This document shows, in pieces, positions 35,243 to 43,021 of a stretch of 64,000 nucleotides of DNA. Source of the stretch: Diplocloster modestus (lineage in GTDB: Bacteria > Bacillota > Clostridia > Lachnospirales > Lachnospiraceae); the NCBI RefSeq assembly GCF_019042245.1, contig NZ_JAHQCX010000004.1, positions 186,001 to 250,000 of the forward strand. The letters are read 5' to 3'. The position numbers were made by a program, and so were the translations under genes. Every line of letters begins with the position of its first letter. Positions within the stretch are counted from its first letter, which is position 1. Under the pieces are notes generated by a model. It saw only the letters and a list, made by a program, of their open reading frames with translations. It did no database searches and was not told where the DNA came from.

Positions 35243-35917
35243 ATGAACAAAACAGAAATGAAGAACATTGTCAAAAATACGGATTACAATACCGTATACT
35301 GCTATCATCAGGATCATGCGGGATTTGTTCCTCAGGAACTCGTGGAAAATGCGGACGGATTAGTGAACATCGTATTCCGGCCTTTTGATTTTGCCACGCT
35401 AGCGGCAGTATCCAGAGAAGGTGGCGGAAGTCGTCGTGCCGGAGGACGGCGGATATCACCCGGAGATCCGGGATCTGCTGGTATTGTACTATGTGTTGAG
35501 TCTCTCTGCAAATGTGAAGCTGGGAAAGTTTGATGCGGAGGAAATGTACCGGTGCAGTCTTTCTCCCATTGGGAAACTGGTTCTTACACAGATGAATACT
35601 ATTGGTTTCCTGCAGCGGCTGGAGTCTCTGTGCGATCAGAAGATCGAGTATCGCAAATCAATGGCGCTGAAGGGGAAAGATGAATTTACACAGTTGATGG
35701 AGGCGCTGGTGGACCGGGCGAAGGCTGGGGATTTCAGCTGGATACAGCAGGTTGGCGGAGCCGGGTGGATTGGCAGCGGTAATGGGGCTGAACTATCGTG
35801 GCTGACAAAGCGGCCAAGGATGACAGAAAAGATTCTGAAATGATGAACTCTGATGCGGCTGTCAGATCGGATTCTAATGTGATGGATCGATTGGATGGGA
35901 AAGGTGTGGTGGCATAG
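35243..35917 (+). pseudogene. Broken gene of unknown function
   Basis: ATG 35243 with GGAAGA upstream opens a frame (MNKTEMKNIVKNTDYNTVYC) that loses sense after FDFATLAAVSRE. One base further the frame from 35421 goes on as VAEVVVPEDGGYHPEIRDLL to 35843, so a shift of one base near 35420 joins them. Near 35797 a second shift would continue as VADKAAKDDRKDSEMMNSDA to 35917, though that may be a separate short frame. I recognise no family. It is either a decayed gene or an assembly error. Confidence 0.5.
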
Positions 35918-36015
35918 GATGGGCTTGACTTTTATAGTCAGGCTTCATTACAGGTATTGCGAAGGTCGTTCCGGTGTTTGGAGGAGTGCCGGAATGACGA
36001 AAGGAGTGATTATAT

Positions 36016-36033
36016 ATGAGTGAAACACCGTGA
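36016..36033 (+). pseudogene. Gene start cut off after five codons at the repeat border
   Basis: AAAGGAG (36000-36006) and ATG 36016 make a good start, but the frame reads MSETP and stops where the right-hand direct repeat begins (36032). The rest of the gene is missing, which marks a deletion or insertion joint. Confidence 0.5.
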
Positions 36034-36116
36034 TTTACGCAGTTAAGCCACACGTTCTTATAAAAATATGACATTATTTTATGTGATTGGCAAAGGTATT
36101 TTCGCACAAATTTTCC
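36032..36116. repeat. Direct repeat bordering the CRISPR island, right copy
   Basis: Right-hand partner of 26044-26129. It retains only the right half of the terminator hairpin seen on the left, and lies between the truncated MSETP start and the end of the LysR gene. Confidence 0.75.
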
Positions 36117-36141
36117 ATTCTAACAGGTTTTCAAAATTGTA

Positions 36142-37128
36142 TTATAGCGTCCTCCGACTTTGCGACGCATCATATCCCACCGTCGTATGTATCTTCTCGT
36201 CCGACAGCTTCACCATATGCCGGATAAACCGTTCCTCAAACGCAGAACACCGGTATCTGGCACAGTACAAGAATCCGACTTCCAAAGGCTTCTGAAAATC
36301 CGTCAGCGGAATCGCCCTGACATACGTAATCCCCATCCGTTCCAGCTCGCCAATAAACATCTGCGGCAAAATCAACACCACATCCGGCTGGTTGAGAATA
36401 CGGATAAAATTATCCATCGAATCAAACGTATAGATATAATCGGAAAACTCTTTCACTCGCATATGGGTCATCATATAATTCGACGAAACTTTGTGGTAGC
36501 TGTATGTTTGAAAGGTTGCGATCTTGTAGCGGTGGACACTGGTCACATCCGTGGTTTTCTTTACATACAGAGGATTATCTTTCCTGACAAAAGCGCAGAT
36601 CGGTGAAGAAAACAGCGGCTGAAAGCAAAATTCCCGGCTCTCGATAATGCGCGTATAGATATTCTTCTCATAATCCATGTCAATCATGGAGATCAGCCCA
36701 ATCCCTACCTGCGAATGAAACAGTTCATTTACAATATCCCCGCTCTGCTTTTCGTGGACAATCAATTCCAGATTTTGATAGGTACGGCAAAATTTCATCA
36801 AACCCTCATAAATAAATCCATTACAGATAAAAGGCATTGCCATAAATTCGAGATGTCCGCCCAAACGGTCGGCGCCCGTGCCTAAGACCAGCTGGTTCAC
36901 CTTTTCCACAATTTCCGTTGCCTGTCCCAGAACTACCAGTCCCGCGTCCGTCGGTACGACTTCCCTGCTGCTGCGGCTGCGCTCAAAAATCTTTACCCCC
37001 AATTCTTTTTCCAGATTCAAGATGGCGCTGCTTAAGGAAGACTGCGCGATATATAGTTTATGAGCTGCTTTGCTAAAAGAGCGCTGCCGCTCCACCTCCA
37101 GAATATACTGCAACTGTTCTAACCGCAT
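36142..37128 (-). CDS. LysR family transcriptional regulator
   Basis: From ATG 37128, with GGGGGGAA upstream, the protein has 328 residues. The N-terminal winged helix is clear (MRLEQLQYILEVERQRSFSK, AAHKLYIAQSSLSSAILNLE), followed by an effector-binding domain. It lies downstream of, and on the same strand as, the 2-hydroxyacyl-CoA dehydratase operon, separated by 460 bp containing a long hairpin, so it may regulate that operon. The upstream spacer 37129-37406 is AT-rich with repeated TAT/ATA stretches where LysR proteins often bind. Confidence 0.9.
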   Translation of the reverse strand: MRLEQLQYILEVERQRSFSKAAHKLYIAQSSLSSAILNLEKELGVKIFERSRSSREVVPTDAGLVVLGQATEIVEKVNQLVLGTGADRLGGHLEFMAMPFICNGFIYEGLMKFCRTYQNLELIVHEKQSGDIVNELFHSQVGIGLISMIDMDYEKNIYTRIIESREFCFQPLFSSPICAFVRKDNPLYVKKTTDVTSVHRYKIATFQTYSYHKVSSNYMMTHMRVKEFSDYIYTFDSMDNFIRILNQPDVVLILPQMFIGELERMGITYVRAIPLTDFQKPLEVGFLYCARYRCSAFEERFIRHMVKLSDEKIHTTVGYDASQSRRTL

Positions 37129-37406
37129 CGTATTCCCCCCTGAAAATATCCACACGCCGTTTTATTAAAGTTTTTACGTTTTACTACTACCCTCTATCTT
37201 GATTATGAAAAACTCCTTAGTATTCTTTATTGTATTCATTACTATGTTTTTTAACGTATATATTGCTATGTTTTATACCGTATTCTATATTATTAGTTTA
37301 GTCCATGACTATCCTAAAGTCAAATGATCCCTGTTGCCTGAAAACCAGTATCGGGCCTCCGAGTCCACCTCATAGATCGTCCAATCAATCGATCTGCACC
37401 GCAGGA

Positions 37407-37483
37407 ATAAGGGGTAAACGACACTCCGATAATTGGATACGCAAATCCGGTATCCAATTATCGGAGTGTTGTTTACCCCTTAT
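37407..37483. terminator. 34-bp hairpin after the dehydratase operon
   Basis: ATAAGGGGTAAACGACACTC and the rest of the left arm (37407-37440) pair with 37450-37483 around a 9-nt loop, with one mismatch (37421 against 37469) that is a G-U pair on plus-strand RNA. It is 108 bp after the activator stop, so it may end this operon, yet it has no U tract. Confidence 0.55.
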
Positions 37484-37590
37484 CTGAAGATCTTTATCCG
37501 TGGCCTTTATTCGCGATCTTTCACGACCAAATTCCCATTCTCTAATCCTGTAACATCAGCTCATCAAATAACAGCAGATATCTGGCAGCT

Positions 37591-38373
37591 CTATCCCCTT
37601 GCCTTAAACTTAATTGCCAGCAATGCCGCCCCAGCCGCTCCCACTAATTGAGGATCTATAGGAGGAATGGATAGCGTTGTCTTCAGCAGCCTTTCCAGGG
37701 CATTGCGGATTCCGATATTCTTTGCCCCTCCTCCTGTAAAAACGATCTCCGGTTGGATCTTGATCTTCTCCAGCAGGCCAAACACCCGCCTGGCGATGGC
37801 TTCGTGAATACCGGCCACCACATCTTCAACCGGGGTACCGGACGCGATCTTTCCGATCATTTCCTGCTCCGCAAAGACGGTACAGGTGTTGCTGATCTGC
37901 GCGGGTTGGCTGGAAGTCAGAGAGACCTCTCCCAATTTTTCCAGAGGTATCCCCAAAGTCTGTGCCGTTACTTCCAGATAGCGCCCGGTCCCGGCTGCAC
38001 ATTTGTCATTCATTACGAAATTATCCACTTTCCCATTGCGGATTTTAATCCCTTTACAGTCCTGTCCTCCGATATCGATGACCGACTTGGCCTCCGGGAA
38101 AAAATGGAGAACCCCCTGGGCATGACAGGTGATCTCGGTAATCTGACGGTCCGCATAGGGAACATTGATCCTCCCATAACCAGTGGCGACCGTATAGTCT
38201 ACCTGTCCCGGCTCGATCCCCGCCTGCAGACACGCTTTTTCCAGCACCTCTTTGGACCGGCTTCGGTGCTCCGCTCCGGTAGGTCCCAGCAGGGAACCCC
38301 GGATCTCACCGTTTTCGTCCATCAGTACGATCTTGGTCGTAGTGGAACCCACATCTACTCCGGCAAATATCAC
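37591..38373 (-). CDS. 2-hydroxyacyl-CoA dehydratase activator ATPase (first)
   Basis: From GTG 38373, which overlaps the upstream stop as GTGA with GGGAGGTGGGG before it, the protein has 260 residues. It belongs to the BadF/BadG/BcrA/HgdC ATPases: FAGVDVGSTTTKIVLMDENG is the actin-like phosphate loop, NDKCAAGTGRYLEV and SNTCTVFAEQEMIGKI carry the two cysteines that hold a [4Fe-4S] cluster across the dimer. It uses ATP to push one electron into the dehydratase. Closest in kind to HgdC/FldI. Confidence 0.9.
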   Translation of the reverse strand: MIFAGVDVGSTTTKIVLMDENGEIRGSLLGPTGAEHRSRSKEVLEKACLQAGIEPGQVDYTVATGYGRINVPYADRQITEITCHAQGVLHFFPEAKSVIDIGGQDCKGIKIRNGKVDNFVMNDKCAAGTGRYLEVTAQTLGIPLEKLGEVSLTSSQPAQISNTCTVFAEQEMIGKIASGTPVEDVVAGIHEAIARRVFGLLEKIKIQPEIVFTGGGAKNIGIRNALERLLKTTLSIPPIDPQLVGAAGAALLAIKFKARG

Positions 38374-39239
38374 AGTTCCCCACCTCCCGTCGTACCATCC
38401 ATCTTCCCGTCTGAATCTCGCTTTCCGCACACAGCTTTCTCCCCATCCGCTTCACTGCCGTGAAGCTCTTCCAGAGCAACCAGCGCCGCTCCGTACGCGC
38501 AGGAAAACTGCGGTTCCGGCGCCTGGGACGCTCTGTCCTGCAGCCGGTCGGATACCGCTGCCACCAGCCCCTGGTTCTGGGCGGCTCCTCCGGTGATCAC
38601 GCATTCCGGCGCGTAGCCCACCCGCTTTACCAGATTCACGATCTTCCCGCTGACAGCCAGATTCATGCCCGCCAGGATATTCTCTTTCGTCTCCCCCTCG
38701 CCGATCTTCGTGATCACATCGGACTCCGCGAACACCGCGCACCCTGTAGAAAAGGTGATCGGTTCCGTCCCCTTCATCGACAGCGGTCCGATCTCTTCCA
38801 CATCGATCTCCAAAATCCTGGCGATCACCTGCATGAAACGGCCGCTGCCGGCCGCGCATTTCTCACTGAATACAAATTGCGCCACATGGCCATCCGGGTC
38901 CAGGCGGATCACCTTCGTGAGGGAGCCGCCCACATCCACCACTGTGTGACAGCCGGGCACCAGCTTCCTGCACGCGGTACTCTGACAGGTGACATCCGTC
39001 ACCACCTTGGCGTCCTGATCCACGGATTTGGAGCCGATTCCGGTGAGTACGACCCTGCCCAGTTCTTCCGGCCGGATCCCCAGTTTCGCGCAGCCCCGTT
39101 CCAGCAGTTTTTTTGCGGTATCCCCATAGAGCACACCGCTGTTTTCCTTCTCCCGGACCATCTCTTTCCCGTCCTGATCCAGAATCAACAGTTTTGACAT
39201 ATAGGACCCCATATCCATGCCCGCCACATACATTTTCAT
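38370..39239 (-). CDS. 2-hydroxyacyl-CoA dehydratase activator ATPase (second)
   Basis: ATG 39239 follows GAAAGGATGGG; the protein has 289 residues. It is homologous to its neighbour but diverged: GMDMGSYMSKLLILDQDG replaces the usual Gly-Ser-Thr-Thr-Thr loop, while SEKCAAGSGRFMQVIA and TGCAVFAESDVITKI keep both cluster cysteines. Two activators side by side recall the two-ATPase-subunit benzoyl-CoA reductase systems (BcrA/BcrD), so they may form a heterodimer. The altered phosphate loop suggests that one subunit may be catalytically weaker. Confidence 0.88.
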   Translation of the reverse strand: MKMYVAGMDMGSYMSKLLILDQDGKEMVREKENSGVLYGDTAKKLLERGCAKLGIRPEELGRVVLTGIGSKSVDQDAKVVTDVTCQSTACRKLVPGCHTVVDVGGSLTKVIRLDPDGHVAQFVFSEKCAAGSGRFMQVIARILEIDVEEIGPLSMKGTEPITFSTGCAVFAESDVITKIGEGETKENILAGMNLAVSGKIVNLVKRVGYAPECVITGGAAQNQGLVAAVSDRLQDRASQAPEPQFSCAYGAALVALEELHGSEADGEKAVCGKRDSDGKMDGTTGGGEL

Positions 39240-39388
39240 CCCATCCTTTCTTTTTGCATGATACGGCAAAGCTGCCATGTGAATGACAGTCCACACATCC
39301 ATCGACCGGACAGTTTTCTCTCCTCACACAGCAGCCCTGTTGCCACACTCCCTTCTGTTGTTCACTCACATCTGCCATTCTATCGTTT

Positions 39389-40717
39389 TTATTTACCGTT
39401 TCTCTTCCTGGCTTCTATCGTCTCTATGAATGCGTCGATCTGTGAAAAGATCTGCGCCTCGGAAAATTCTCTGGAGTCTGCCATATCGCTTTCCATGAAC
39501 AGGGTCGGTAAATTAAACTGTTCGTTGATGACGTTCATCTGGTGAATCTGTCCCACGGTGACGGCACGGCAGCTCTTGGTCGCATGGCACATAATTCCGT
39601 CGCTTCTGTTTTCCTTTAGCAGATCGGCGATGCTCATCATCGTCAGGTTCATATTCTTTTCTCTGGCCTTGCGGAATTTTTCCCAATCCTTCTCCCAGCG
39701 CCTGGTAACCTCTTCCCGAATGGGATCATCCGTATCCACCTTGATCAGATCGTAGGGTTCCGACGGATTATAAGTAGTCTCACCGACAACAACGCCGCCT
39801 TTGGATACGATATAGTCAAAGAGGTTCATCTGATGCCACGGCGGAATTCCCATTCCCCAGCAGATTCTGTATTTTTCGTCCTCCAGGACATATTCTTTGT
39901 TCGCGATCTTGGTTTTGATCTCCTCGCACATATCGCGGTAGAAATCTCTGGTGGTCACGTCTCCCTGATTGAACATATACGGGTTAATGCAGCTGAAGTT
40001 ATCCGACGCCGGCATGACGCATTTGCCCTGGGCACGCAGACGGTTGGCCTCGTACCAGTAGCACTGTGCCTCGTACTGATACTTCTGACACTGGCGGTAA
40101 TAGTCCCAATCCATCTTCTGATGGGTCGCATTTTCCAGAAATTCCACAAAACGGTGCTGCTGTTCCACCTCATAGTCTATATAGGCCTGTTTCAGTCTCA
40201 GGTTATCCGTATCAATATAGGGGGACTGAATCAGCGGAATCTCATAATTAAAAGCCGGTACATCCGGTAAATAATAAGAAACGGAATCATACCATTTAAA
40301 CCGGGTATCACAGCAATATCCGGTACCGAGCAACAGGTCGGGGTCCGGGATTCCGCCCGCCGGGAGAGTCTCCACCGGCATTCCCTCATTCCTGCAGCCA
40401 CAGATCCCCAGTCCGATTCTGGCGTAGCTGCACACCAGATTCGAGAATCCGTCACTCTCCGCCTTATCGATAAAAGGGCCTTCCGCTTTCATCGCTGAAC
40501 AGACTCCGGAGAAATTCTCCGTATAGACCGGCGTGATATCCAGAGCTTTTAAGATAACGCCGTTGACTCCCACCATAACATAAGCGACCGGGCGTCCCTC
40601 AGCTTTCGCCTGATGCGCTTTCGCATATTCGTCCTTGGACAGACGCCTGGCGATCCGGGGAGCCTGAGTATATTTCGTAGCCGTTGTTTTTTTCACGGGT
40701 TTTGCTTGTTCTGACAT
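39389..40717 (-). CDS. 2-hydroxyacyl-CoA dehydratase subunit, alpha (HgdA/HadB/FldB-like)
   Basis: The 442-residue protein shows the HgdA-type fold with cysteines in CSYARIGLGICGC, GTGYCCDTRFKWYD and HATKSCRAVTVGQ, which bind the [4Fe-4S] cluster and partner. Such enzymes remove water from (R)-2-hydroxyacyl-CoA by a ketyl radical during fermentation of glutamate, leucine, phenylalanine or lactate. The spacer 39240-39388 holds nothing I could identify. No CoA-transferase or hydroxyacid dehydrogenase gene is in the window, so the substrate stays open. Confidence 0.88.
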   Translation of the reverse strand: MSEQAKPVKKTTATKYTQAPRIARRLSKDEYAKAHQAKAEGRPVAYVMVGVNGVILKALDITPVYTENFSGVCSAMKAEGPFIDKAESDGFSNLVCSYARIGLGICGCRNEGMPVETLPAGGIPDPDLLLGTGYCCDTRFKWYDSVSYYLPDVPAFNYEIPLIQSPYIDTDNLRLKQAYIDYEVEQQHRFVEFLENATHQKMDWDYYRQCQKYQYEAQCYWYEANRLRAQGKCVMPASDNFSCINPYMFNQGDVTTRDFYRDMCEEIKTKIANKEYVLEDEKYRICWGMGIPPWHQMNLFDYIVSKGGVVVGETTYNPSEPYDLIKVDTDDPIREEVTRRWEKDWEKFRKAREKNMNLTMMSIADLLKENRSDGIMCHATKSCRAVTVGQIHQMNVINEQFNLPTLFMESDMADSREFSEAQIFSQIDAFIETIEARKRNGK

Positions 40718-40736
40718 TTCTCATTCACTCCCTTCG

Positions 40737-41870
40737 TCAAAGCATTTCCACAAATGCCTGAATCCGCGTCTTTAATTGTCCTTTGGAATTGATAATGCTG
40801 TAGTCGTCCTCCAACGTCAGTACACTCAATCCCGCATCCTCCGCAAACCGGCGCAGTATCGGCACATCATACGCATGGGTATCGCAGTATCTCGTTATGA
40901 AAATAATCAGACCACTGACCCGGTATTCCTTCGCATAATGTGTGATATGGGCAAACCGCTCCTCCCTGGACTCTGTGCGGTAGGTTCTCGGACAATTAAT
41001 ATCATGCAGATAAGCATATGCGAGCGCATCATAGGGATCCTTTGACTCATCAGCCTGGAAGTTAAAAGTCCGGGTGCCGATACACATATCATCCACCACC
41101 AGATCCGCGCCGCACTCATCGATCAGCTCCAGCAGCGCCCAATCGTCCAGCTGAGCCATATGTAGCATTACTCTCGGTCTGGCAGGGCCTGAAGGCTTAA
41201 ATGCACCAATCTCAGCAAGCGCATCTCTCAACAGCTGATTATGGGCCTCCACTTCCATAAAGGAGCCCGCAAAGACGAGTTTGTGGATATCCGTCGCCGA
41301 TACCGGCGGGATATCCGCTTTCCGCAGTTCGTATATTTTATTGAGCAATATTCGGTTTTCATTATGCAGCCTGATTGCCTTCTTCAGGTTCTCATCCGTC
41401 ACCTCAAGTCCCATCTGTTTTGCCATCTCGCATACTACGGCCCGGATGGATTCCGCATAGAATACATAAGAAGTGTCATAGGTCATATGCGGTACTTCGA
41501 GAAAGATCACATGTTTCACTTCTTTTACGTAGTAGTCCCAGATGTCATACATTTTCTCCAGGCACTCACATGCATGGGGAACGACGATTGCACTCAGGAA
41601 ATCATACCGTCCCTTCAGCGCCAGATCGATACTGCTTCGGATAAACGGACACATGGTGGTCTCCAAAACCCGGTCGACTTCGGACGGAGTCTCCTCTACA
41701 TCGCCGGTAATCCGATAAGGCACCGCACCTACAGCCGTAATCAGCTCTCTGGGAAAGGTACAGCAGTAGTGTCCGATGACGACCCGACCATTCTGTCTGG
41801 CTTCCCGAGCCAGCTTTTCGCGGTTCACGATCACATTTTCCGCGGCCTGCACACATTTAAACTGCGACAC
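40737..41870 (-). CDS. 2-hydroxyacyl-CoA dehydratase subunit, beta (HgdB/HadC/FldC-like)
   Basis: I place the start at GTG 41870, because GGAGGTG lies 6 nt upstream; the ATG at 41885 overlaps that site and has none of its own. The protein then has 377 residues with the D-component signatures GHYCCTFPRELITAVGAVPY, TTMCPFIRSS and VPHACECLEKMYD and a C-terminal GLIIFITRYCDTHAYD. It pairs with the alpha subunit 19 bp downstream. Upstream, ACTTTAAGT and ACTTAAAAGT (about 41927-41960) form an imperfect dyad that could be a regulator site. Confidence 0.88.
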   Translation of the reverse strand: MSQFKCVQAAENVIVNREKLAREARQNGRVVIGHYCCTFPRELITAVGAVPYRITGDVEETPSEVDRVLETTMCPFIRSSIDLALKGRYDFLSAIVVPHACECLEKMYDIWDYYVKEVKHVIFLEVPHMTYDTSYVFYAESIRAVVCEMAKQMGLEVTDENLKKAIRLHNENRILLNKIYELRKADIPPVSATDIHKLVFAGSFMEVEAHNQLLRDALAEIGAFKPSGPARPRVMLHMAQLDDWALLELIDECGADLVVDDMCIGTRTFNFQADESKDPYDALAYAYLHDINCPRTYRTESREERFAHITHYAKEYRVSGLIIFITRYCDTHAYDVPILRRFAEDAGLSVLTLEDDYSIINSKGQLKTRIQAFVEML

Positions 41871-41983
41871 TTTAAACACCTCCATTTGCACTTGACGATT
41901 TACTTGATGTTTTTTTAACGATCCTTGTACTTTAAGTGTAAGCTCTGCTAACTTAAAAGTAAAATAGTTACAAGTGCAATTGG

Positions 41984-42150
41984 TTATCGGTTTAAACTAT
42001 ATGTCAGTTTATCTCTTTCTTCCCCTATTTCCCAATATAAATTAATAGTTTCTGAATTTAACAACTTTAAAGCTTCAAACTGCTTTTTTGAATCAGTCCT
42101 ACAACGCCATCTACCAGAGGTTGATAACCTGCAATATCTTTGTTTTTCAT
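41984..42150 (-). pseudogene. DUF1016 (YhcG-type nuclease) N-terminal remnant
   Basis: ATG 42150 with GGAGG upstream codes MKNKDIAGYQPLVDGVVGLI; after a run of six A the sense frame shifts and goes on as KQFEALKLLNSETINLYWEI, the start of a DUF1016 domain (PD-(D/E)XK nuclease YhcG family). It then breaks down after GEE and stops at 41984, so about 300 residues are missing. A dead remnant of a nuclease associated with mobile elements and restriction-like systems. Confidence 0.7.
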
Positions 42151-42164
42151 GTTTTACCTCCAAA

Positions 42165-42192
42165 GGGGAAATCGGCATTAGCCGATTTCCCC
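42165..42192. terminator. 12-bp perfect hairpin
   Basis: GGGGAAATCGGC-ATTA-GCCGATTTCCCC lies between the SWIM gene and the DUF1016 remnant, 4 bp upstream of the remnant's ribosome-binding site. On the minus strand only three T follow. It could be a weak terminator or an mRNA 5' structure. Confidence 0.5.
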
Positions 42193-42305
42193 AGTGTTAT
42201 TTCTATAATATATGATTTAGAAATTTAAAGACGTATTCTGTCTTGGAGACCCGTTTTTAGCAAAACTCAAGCACTAAGATAGAATTCATATGGAAAATGC
42301 GTTCA

Positions 42306-43021
42306 CTATATCCCAAACACATCATGCATCTCCGTCTCAGACATCGCCCGGCCGCTCTTCTTCGCGGCATTTTTCAGCATAGCATCCATCCGGTTCTCCA
42401 CCGAGCGGCGGATCAGATCCTGGATATCCACCCTGCGCAGCGTGAAGAACAGCAGCGGATCTTCATCCAATCTCGCTCCCACACCATAGAGAACGGCGGC
42501 CACATGCTTACACATATAAGCATAGTCCGGACAGGAACATGAAAAATGAATCTCCTTCGGGGAGGGAAACATTCCGTACTCTTTTTCCGTGAAAATCACT
42601 TCCAGCTCCTTGGGAAACTTTCCCTCTACCAGTTTTTCCACGGAATCGATCCGGTGATTACACAGATTCACTACCTGCCGCCATCGTTTTTCTCCCAAGA
42701 CATCGATCTCTACCTCTATCACATACGGCTTGGAGCCGGTACCCTGTACCAGAGCCTCTACGCTTCCCTCCCTGATCTGTAAGTCCAGCACCGCGTGGTT
42801 GCGCACATAACTTTTTCCCCGGGAAATACGGTTGGCATAGTCGGCGTAGCTCTCCAGGTTCTTATTCCATGCCTTACCCCACCAGCTCCGGGCAATGGTG
42901 TTACCTTCGGTCAACACCGGCGCCAGATCCGGATTTTTCTTTTTCAGCTTGGCGATCTGCGGTCAGCCTTGGCCCTCTTTTCCGCTACAGATACATAGGG
43001 CGCGAATCCGTAATAGCTCAT
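42306..43021 (-). pseudogene. SWIM zinc-finger protein, one-base deletion near the start
   Basis: ATG 43021 overlaps the SNF2 stop (ATGA) and codes MSYYGFAPYVSVAEKRAKAD; near 42958 one base is missing, after which the frame 42306-42953 continues KIAKLKKKNPDLAPVLTEGN to the end. The restored protein of about 238 residues has a C-terminal SWIM motif (FSCSCPDYAYMCKHVAAVLY: Cys-X-Cys...Cys-X-His). SWIM genes commonly sit beside SNF2 helicases and are thought to work with them. Either a recent inactivation or a sequence error; an internal start at TTG/GTG after the shift could give a shorter protein with the finger intact. Confidence 0.8.

Noticed and set aside
38863..39378. 171-codon minus-strand frame
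   Set aside because: It overlaps the second activator gene in another frame and has no homology marks or start signal.
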